The position numbers were made by a program, and so were the translations under genes. 9,621 nt of DNA. It comes from Bacillota bacterium (GTDB lineage Bacteria > Bacillota > Clostridia > Christensenellales > Aristaeellaceae). The DNA lies in NCBI GenBank assembly GCA_023391725.1, contig JAEWAH010000262.1:1-9621 (forward strand), given 5' to 3'. Shown one piece after another: positions 5,687-9,621 of the stretch; positions within the stretch are counted from its first letter, which is position 1; each line of letters starts with the position of its first letter. The notes beneath the pieces were generated by a model. The model saw nothing but the letters and a program-made list of their open reading frames with translations. It had not been told where the DNA came from and did no database searches.

Positions 5687-6826
5687 ATGATTTATTTGGA
5701 TAACGCAGCAACCAGCTTCCCCAAGCCGCCGCAGGTGGCCCGAGCCATGGCGGGGACGCTTAACCGTATCGGCGGGAACCCGGGCCGCGCGGGGCACCGT
5801 ATTTCTTTGGCGGGCGGACGGGTATTGTCGGTCTGCCGGGACAAGCTGGCGGACATGTTCCGCATGGAAAAGCCGGAGCAGGTGATTTTCACCAATAATT
5901 GCACAGACGGGCTGAACCTGGCTATCCGGGGCAGCCTTCATTTGGGAGATGAGGTCATTGTAAGCCACTGCGAGCATAACGCGGTGATGCGTGTGCTTGC
6001 GGGGTATGAGCAGCAGGGAATGATTACGGTCAAAACGCTGATTCCCAGCCGGGAAGGGCTGTTGGAGCCGCATCAGTTGCAGGCTATGATTTCTCCCAAG
6101 ACGGCCCTGGTTGTTTTAAACCACGCCTCCAACGTGACCGGTGTGGTGCAGCCAGTAAGCCGGCTGGGACTTATATGCAAAGAGAACGGTATACCCCTCT
6201 TGGTGGACGCAGCCCAGACGGCCGGCGTCCTGGATGTGAGCCCCAAGATGCTCAACGCGGACATGGTGGCCATGGCCGGGCATAAGGGGCTTTTAGGCCC
6301 CCATGGCACGGGGGTGCTGCTCCTGGGCCAAGGGATGATGCCGCGCCCGCTTCGGGAAGGCGGGACAGGTTCCCGGTCGGAGAGCATGATCCAGCCGGAA
6401 GAACTGCCGGACCGCTATGAAAGCGGCACCATGAACCTGCCGGGCATCGCCGGGCTGATGGTGGGGGCGCGGTTCGTTGCCGCGCATATGCGGGAAATAC
6501 GGGAATATGAGGAGCATCTGGCCAAGAGGCTTCGTGACAATCTGCATCAAATACCGAATGTGATTATCTATGGGGAAGAAAACGCGCCCAAGGTGGGCGT
6601 GGTGAGCTTTAACGTGGAGGGACTGGAAAGCGGATATGTGGCGGACATCCTGGACAAGGAAGGGTTTGCATTGCGGGGCGGGCTGCACTGCGCGCCAAGC
6701 GTTCATCAATGGCTGGGAACGCTGGATATAGGTGCGGTCCGGGCCAGCGTGGGCATTTATAACACGGAGCAGCATGTGGATGATCTGGCCCTGACGGTGG
6801 AAAAGATCGTTACAAGCAGAAGCTAG
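5687..6826 (+). CDS. Cysteine desulfurase family protein (class V aminotransferase, EF2568 type)
   Basis: A 379-aa PLP enzyme that takes sulfur (or selenium) from cysteine (or selenocysteine) as an enzyme-bound persulfide. Motifs: MIYLDNAATSFPKPPQV at the N-terminus, His97 in CEHNAV (stacks on PLP), Asp174 and Gln177 in LLVDAAQTAG, the Schiff-base Lys200 in MAGHKGLLGPHGTG, and active-site Cys335 in RGGLHCAPSVHQWLGT, followed by GAVRASVGIYNTEQ. The RGGLHCAP loop and the GHKGLLGPHGTG context fit the EF2568-type subfamily rather than housekeeping IscS or SufS. ATG 5687 has AGAGAGGG (5673-5680) at 6 nt; an in-frame TTG at 5654 would add 11 residues without support. No iscU, sufU or thiI gene is adjacent. 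The divergent DUF3343 gene suggests sulfur or selenium delivery outside general Fe-S assembly. Confidence 0.92.
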   Translation: MIYLDNAATSFPKPPQVARAMAGTLNRIGGNPGRAGHRISLAGGRVLSVCRDKLADMFRMEKPEQVIFTNNCTDGLNLAIRGSLHLGDEVIVSHCEHNAVMRVLAGYEQQGMITVKTLIPSREGLLEPHQLQAMISPKTALVVLNHASNVTGVVQPVSRLGLICKENGIPLLVDAAQTAGVLDVSPKMLNADMVAMAGHKGLLGPHGTGVLLLGQGMMPRPLREGGTGSRSESMIQPEELPDRYESGTMNLPGIAGLMVGARFVAAHMREIREYEEHLAKRLRDNLHQIPNVIIYGEENAPKVGVVSFNVEGLESGYVADILDKEGFALRGGLHCAPSVHQWLGTLDIGAVRASVGIYNTEQHVDDLALTVEKIVTSRS

Positions 6827-6840
6827 AGGGAGTTTTTGAG

Positions 6841-6878
6841 TGAATCCCAGATAAACGATGATTTATCTTTGCGATTCA
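6841..6878. other. Two-step inverted repeat after the cysteine desulfurase gene
   Basis: TGAATC (6841-6846) pairs with GATTCA (6873-6878), and inside it AGATAAA (6849-6855) pairs with TTTATCT (6862-6868) around a 6-nt loop. It starts 14 nt after the stop codon. No T-run follows, so it is not a standard terminator; it may protect the mRNA 3' end. Confidence 0.45.
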
Positions 6879-6892
6879 TGCTGGATGAGGAG

Positions 6893-7435
6893 TGTAGAGG
6901 GCGATGCTCACATCGCCCCAGCGTAGGGCGTCGGCGCGCCGCTGAGGGATAACGAGGACGCAGGAGGGCAAGCGTAAGCGAGCCTGGAGCAGTGGAGCGC
7001 AGCGGAACTGCGGAACACCGGCCTAGCGCAGCGACGGACGGTGCGACGAGGCAGGAGGGAGCAGGGTGGATTTCGATTTCCCCCCTTAGCTCCCCCCTGC
7101 ACTCCCCATATCCCCCTTAAAGCGACCAGGGCCTGCGGGCCCTGGACCCAAGGAGGGACGGGTTCACCCGAAGGATGAGCAAGGCCCCAAAAGGCTCCTT
7201 TTGAAATGTTCCAAAGCTGAGCGCCGCCTGTGGCGGATGAAGCGAAGCGGAGGAAGCTGGCGAAACAAGCAGTGCGAACAAAGGCTCCTTTTGAAAGGAG
7301 CTGGCGAGCGTAGCGAGACTGAGGATTGGTTAGTGAGCAATGCGACGATTGAGACAGCCGGGGTCTGTCAGCCCGCAGGCTGACTGAGGATTGTCGTACG
7401 GAACCGTAGGGGGCGATGCCCACATCGCCCCTACG
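6893..7435. repeat. Composite intergenic repeat island
   Basis: About 540 bp without a believable gene. It is bounded by two versions of one hairpin: GGGCGATG-ctca-CATCGCCC (6899-6918) and CGTAGGGGGCGATG-ccca-CATCGCCCCTACG (7405-7435, one bulged G). Inside are a GCAGCGGA/GCGACG-rich stretch (6955-7060), a C-rich tract (7078-7117), the hairpin CCAGGGCC-TGCG-GGCCCTGG (7126-7145) related to repeats at 8385-8407, the module at 7221-7254 also found inverted at 8590-8623, and the module at 7281-7328 also found inverted at 1334-1381. Several frames are open by chance, but they follow the repeats and have no ribosome sites or recognisable domains. Confidence 0.7.
7281..7328 (+). repeat. Dispersed intergenic repeat, copy B
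   Basis: The 48 bases from AAGGCTCCTTTTGAAAGGAG through CTGGCGAGCGTAGCGAGACT to GAGGATTG are the reverse complement of 1334-1381 apart from one base (GCGTAGCG here, GCGAAGCG there). A truncated version of its left part (AAAAGGCTCCTTTTGAAA) lies at 7189-7206. Confidence 0.8.
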
Positions 7436-7462
7436 AAACCCCATCGCTAAATCACCGTTTAC

Positions 7463-8293
7463 CTAGATAGAATCTTCCTTGGCGTGGCGCAGTTTTGATA
7501 GCAGCGAAAGGCAAAGGCAAAGAACGCCCGGAACGGGGTAATAGGGCAGCCGCGTGATGTAATAGAGCAGCAGCAGACCCAGGCCGTACAGGAAGTACCG
7601 CCGGGACCTGTGTGGGGCCAGAATGTGGTTCAGCCAGACATCAAGCCCCACATGGCGTTTTTTCCGCGCGCCAAGGGCGATGAGCTGCTCGTCTGTGACC
7701 GGGGAAGCGGCGCCTGCCAGACGGATCAAGCGATCCTTGCCTACGACTTTCACGGGCGGTGAGGCGCTGCCCAGCGCTGCCTGGGCAGCGCTTTGCATCG
7801 GGGATGCGGCGCATAGCACGCACCGGGCAGCCTTGTGGGTGATGGCCGCGCGCTGTGCATCGATGATGTCCTGGGCGGTAACGGGCAATGACGCGTGGCG
7901 GTTCAGGCACCGGACAAGCACCATTTCCTCATTCAAAAGGCACAGGACGCCATCCTCGGTGATGCGCTCCAGCCGCAGGGGATATGCCAGCGTCAGCCAA
8001 AGGGTGGCCTGAAAATGGGCCTGCCGGGGCGGAGATAAGGGCAGCGCTTCCAGAGCCAGTTCGCCCCCGATTCGCTGGCGCAGCGCTTTTTCCCGGTGAG
8101 CTACCGTTTTTTTTCTGCCCAGGTAAATGGCCAAATTCACCAGCATGGAGAAGGCCGTCCCGGCCAGCAGGGCGGGAAGGGTGAGACCCCAGAGGAATAC
8201 AAACCATAGGATGCAAAAGCAAAGGATCAGGAGCCGCAGCCCCAGGGTGTCCAAGGTGCTGCCTAGGCGGGTTTTTTCAAGATATTGTTGCAT
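7463..8293 (-). CDS. Membrane protein with possible degenerate Mrr-like (restriction-endonuclease-fold) domain
   Basis: A 276-aa protein of no named family that I recognise. Two membrane helices near the N-terminus (about 18-36 and 39-58) and a second hydrophobic pair near the C-terminus (about 233-248 and 252-266) flank a soluble middle of about 170 residues. That middle has the order of elements seen in Mrr-type nuclease domains: a strand pair EDGVLCLLN-EEMVLVRCLNR (113-132), helix VTAQDIIDAQRAAITHK (138-154), strand ARCVLCAAS (156-164), helix MQSAAQAAL, strand PVKVVGKDRLIRLAG (180-194). The catalytic D and (Q/E)xK residues expected in the strand pair are not visible, so if homologous it is probably inactive. 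ATG 8293 follows AAAGGAG (8307-8301) at 7-nt spacing. No operon partner is seen, and the gene lies between repeat islands. A TTTACA/TATAAA pair with 19-nt spacing (8359-8329) may be its promoter. Confidence 0.75.
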   Translation of the reverse strand: MQQYLEKTRLGSTLDTLGLRLLILCFCILWFVFLWGLTLPALLAGTAFSMLVNLAIYLGRKKTVAHREKALRQRIGGELALEALPLSPPRQAHFQATLWLTLAYPLRLERITEDGVLCLLNEEMVLVRCLNRHASLPVTAQDIIDAQRAAITHKAARCVLCAASPMQSAAQAALGSASPPVKVVGKDRLIRLAGAASPVTDEQLIALGARKKRHVGLDVWLNHILAPHRSRRYFLYGLGLLLLYYITRLPYYPVPGVLCLCLSLLSKLRHAKEDSI

Positions 8294-8350
8294 AAGAGGG
8301 CTCCTTTCAAAACTGGAAGGGAGGTTTATTTATAGTTCGTGGGCCGGCTG

Positions 8351-8426
8351 TCCTGTAAAGGAATTTTCGCTCCTGCGGGAGCGACCAGGGCTTTCCGGTC
8401 GCCCTGGACCTTCGGAGGCATCTCTT
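8351..8426 (+). repeat. Double-hairpin intergenic repeat, intact copy
   Basis: Begins TCCTGTAAAGGAATTTTCGC. It contains hairpins TCGCTCC-TGCG-GGAGCGA (8367-8384) and CCAGGGC-(9 nt)-GCCCTGG (8385-8407), then ACCTTCGGAGGCATCTCTT. The same layout recurs at 8486-8662, and the second hairpin is related to that at 7126-7145. It lies upstream of the membrane-protein gene. Confidence 0.7.
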
Positions 8427-8485
8427 GATGGAGATGGCCTATGTCCAGATAACTCCTCCACGGCATGGTACTTTATGACCAGGTA

Positions 8486-8662
8486 TCCTGTAGAAGGATT
8501 TCGCTCCTGCGGGAGCGGCCAGGGCTTTCCTCCCCTGGCTCAATCGTCGCGCTGCTGCGCTGCCGCTTGCATCGCTCGTTTCGCCAGTCTCCTCCGCCTC
8601 GCTTCATCCGCCACAGGCGGCGCTTCGGCTTCGGAGCCCTGGACCTTCGGGCGCCATCTCTT
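8486..8662 (+). repeat. Double-hairpin repeat, second copy interrupted by another repeat
   Basis: TCCTGTAGAAGGATTTCGCT, then CGCTCC-TGCG-GGAGCG and CCAGGGCTTTCC (to 8530), match the intact copy. The match resumes at GCCCTGGACCTTCGGGCG (8636) and ends CCATCTCTT. Between them are about 105 bases in place of the 4 (GGTC) found in the intact copy. The extra DNA, inverted, resembles the module at 7221-7265 of the repeat island. Confidence 0.7.
8531..8635 (-). repeat. Repeat module nested inside the 8486-8662 copy
   Basis: The reverse complement of 8590-8623 matches 7221-7254 over 34 nt with one mismatch (core GCGCCGCCTGTGGCGGATGA). Similarity continues through CTGGCGAAAC. A further piece, GCGACGATTGAG, also occurs near 7342-7353. 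The module has no start, ribosome site or protein motif. Confidence 0.65.
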
Positions 8663-8731
8663 GGAGAAAGTAAAACATGTCCCCTGTGAGCGTAAATGAC
8701 GCATGTTATGATGATACTCCAGATAGGGATT

Positions 8732-8778
8732 CCAAAGGGATATATCCCTTTGGCGGGGTCCAGGGGCGGAGCCCCTGG
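8732..8778. other. Two adjacent hairpins upstream of nadD
   Basis: A perfect 22-nt palindrome with arms CCAAAGGGATA and TATCCCTTTGG (8732-8753) is followed 6 nt later by CCAGGGGC-GGA-GCCCCTGG (8760-8778). No T-run follows at once (GTGTCCTG, then TTTAATTTCTC), so termination is doubtful. Paired hairpins of this kind are familiar as dispersed intergenic repeats in Clostridia. Confidence 0.6.
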
Positions 8779-8804
8779 TGTCCTGTTTAATTTCTCGTTC
8801 CCCT

Positions 8805-8832
8805 TTTCCAAGCGCTTTCCATCGGGTATAAT
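8805..8832 (+). promoter_or_regulatory. Predicted promoter of nadD
   Basis: TTTCCA (8805-8810, 4 of 6) and a perfect TATAAT (8827-8832) with a 16-nt spacer. The start point would be near 8839, leaving a very short leader that begins at the ribosome site AGGAAGGGGG (8839-8848). Confidence 0.55.
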
Positions 8833-8855
8833 AGAGGCAGGAAGGGGGCGCTTGG

Positions 8856-9621
8856 TTGGCAGGACTGAAGATTGGGCTGATGGGCGGGTCATTCAATCCC
8901 ATCCATCTTACTCATGTGGCCATGGCCCGCTCGGCCATGGAGCAGGCGGGGCTTGAGAAAGTTTTATTTCTGCCCACAGGCAACCCGCCCCACAAGAGGG
9001 AAGGCCTTATGGAAGCCGGGCGCCGCATGGACATGGTGCGCTTGGCCCTGGCGGAGGAAAAAGAATTTTATCCCTCAGATATAGAATTGAACAGAAACGG
9101 TACGATTTATACAGTAGATACTCTAAAACTCCTGCGCGAGCAGATGAATGGCGCCGAATTCTACTACATTATCGGCGAGGATACGCTGTATGAACTAATG
9201 AATTGGCGGGAGCCAGACAGGGTATTTGAAATGTGCCGCTTTCTGGTCTGCCCACGGCCCGGCAGTTTGGGCGGTGCACAGGCGCAGACTATCACGGCCG
9301 AGCTGATACGCCGCGGCGCCCGGTTCAGCTTTTTATCCATGAAGGCGCATGATCTGTCCTCCACCGCAGTTCGGGCGGCGCTTGAAACGCAGGGTGAGGC
9401 GGATGGGCTTCATCCCGCAGTGATGGAGTACATCAGGGTGATGGGTCTGTATGGGGTCACGGCGAGCCCACCCGGGGCCGCAGCACATATGGATAAGCTG
9501 ATGGCCGCTATGGATATAACGCGCATGGCCCATACCATGTGCGTGGCCTGGGAGGCCAGGCGCTTGGCGATGATGCACGGGGAGGATGTGCAAAAGGCTG
9601 CGCTGGCGGGCCTCTTTCACG
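8856..9621 (+). CDS. nadD: Nicotinate-nucleotide adenylyltransferase (NadD) fused to YqeK HD domain, 3' end cut by window
   Basis: An open frame of 255 codons running off the window. NadD makes deamido-NAD from nicotinate mononucleotide and ATP in NAD synthesis. Residues 5-20 (KIGLMGGSFNPIHLTH) hold the nucleotidyltransferase (H/T)xGH-type motif with His17 and His20. PTGNPPHK (40-47), the IIGEDTLYELMNW segment (105-117) and LSSTAVR (167-173, the ISSTxxR motif) complete the family set; HPAVMEYIRVMGLYG (186-200) is the usual NadD end. Instead of stopping, the frame continues into MDITRMAHTMCVAWEARRLA then HGEDVQKAALAGLFH, which looks like the start of YqeK, an HD-type hydrolase usually encoded separately just after nadD. 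The metal His226 is visible, and the HD motif (His255 plus a codon starting G) falls at the edge. The start is probably TTG 8856, 7 nt after AGGAAGGGGG; ATG 8880 would cut off the first strand of the nucleotide-binding fold. Confidence 0.9.
   Translation, partial: MAGLKIGLMGGSFNPIHLTHVAMARSAMEQAGLEKVLFLPTGNPPHKREGLMEAGRRMDMVRLALAEEKEFYPSDIELNRNGTIYTVDTLKLLREQMNGAEFYYIIGEDTLYELMNWREPDRVFEMCRFLVCPRPGSLGGAQAQTITAELIRRGARFSFLSMKAHDLSSTAVRAALETQGEADGLHPAVMEYIRVMGLYGVTASPPGAAAHMDKLMAAMDITRMAHTMCVAWEARRLAMMHGEDVQKAALAGLFH

Noticed and set aside
6893..7435. CRISPR array or tandem repeat array in the repeat island
   Set aside because: The repeats are few, differ in length, lie in both orientations and have no regular spacing or spacers; no cas genes are present.
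6908..7444. Minus-strand frame of 178 codons across the repeat island
   Set aside because: It is composed of hairpin and module repeats, with low-complexity Arg/Ser/Pro-rich translation and no ribosome site; an open frame is expected in GC-rich repeats.
8127..8902. Several plus- and minus-strand frames (74-190 codons) between the membrane protein and nadD
   Set aside because: They cross repeat boundaries, overlap each other on both strands, and lack motifs or ribosome sites; the region is better explained by nested repeats.

Overview
The window (about 9.6 kb, moderately high GC) looks like chromosomal DNA from an anaerobic Clostridia-type Bacillota. The reasons are strong AAGGAGG-type ribosome sites, a TM1266-type [FeFe]-hydrogenase regulator, an ECF-transporter S component, a DUF3343 protein beside an EF2568-type cysteine desulfurase, a NadD-YqeK polypeptide, and intergenic spaces packed with GC-rich dispersed repeats. 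The genus cannot be named from this sequence alone. No rRNA, tRNA, CRISPR array, transposase or phage gene was seen.

Layout, left to right. (1) 43-1164: a UgpC/MsmK-type sugar ABC transporter ATPase, alone, closed by a strong terminator. (2) 1165-1600: a non-coding stretch with a dispersed repeat (1295-1421) and a promoter-like site. (3) 1648-3961: a probable two-gene unit of a CdaR/PucR-type regulator and a lipoprotein S41 C-terminal-processing protease, ending in a terminator at 4090-4125. (4) 4131-4369: a roughly 240-bp MITE-like element with imperfect terminal inverted repeats. (5) 4399-5237: a translationally coupled pair, the hydrogenase-system regulator (TM1266 family) and a six-helix ECF S-component-like membrane protein, followed by a second copy of one end of the MITE-like element. 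(6) 5337-6826: a divergent pair, an 88-aa DUF3343 protein (minus strand) and a cysteine desulfurase (plus strand), which suggests sulfur or selenium handling. (7) 6893-7435: a composite repeat island bounded by two copies of one hairpin. (8) 7463-8293 (minus strand): an unrecognised membrane protein whose soluble middle resembles a degenerate Mrr-type nuclease fold. (9) 8294-8855: more repeats, including one repeat copy interrupted by another, and a pair of hairpins ahead of a nadD promoter. (10) 8856 to the window end: NadD fused to an HD-domain YqeK module, cut by the window edge.

The genes do not form one pathway. They are short independent housekeeping units (sugar uptake energy, envelope proteolysis, hydrogenase-linked regulation, S/Se mobilisation, NAD synthesis) separated by repeat islands. 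The points most worth following are the regulator/ECF coupling, the membrane protein with the degenerate nuclease-like domain, the NadD-YqeK fusion, and the mosaic, nested structure of the repeats. No clear new defence or mobile system was found.
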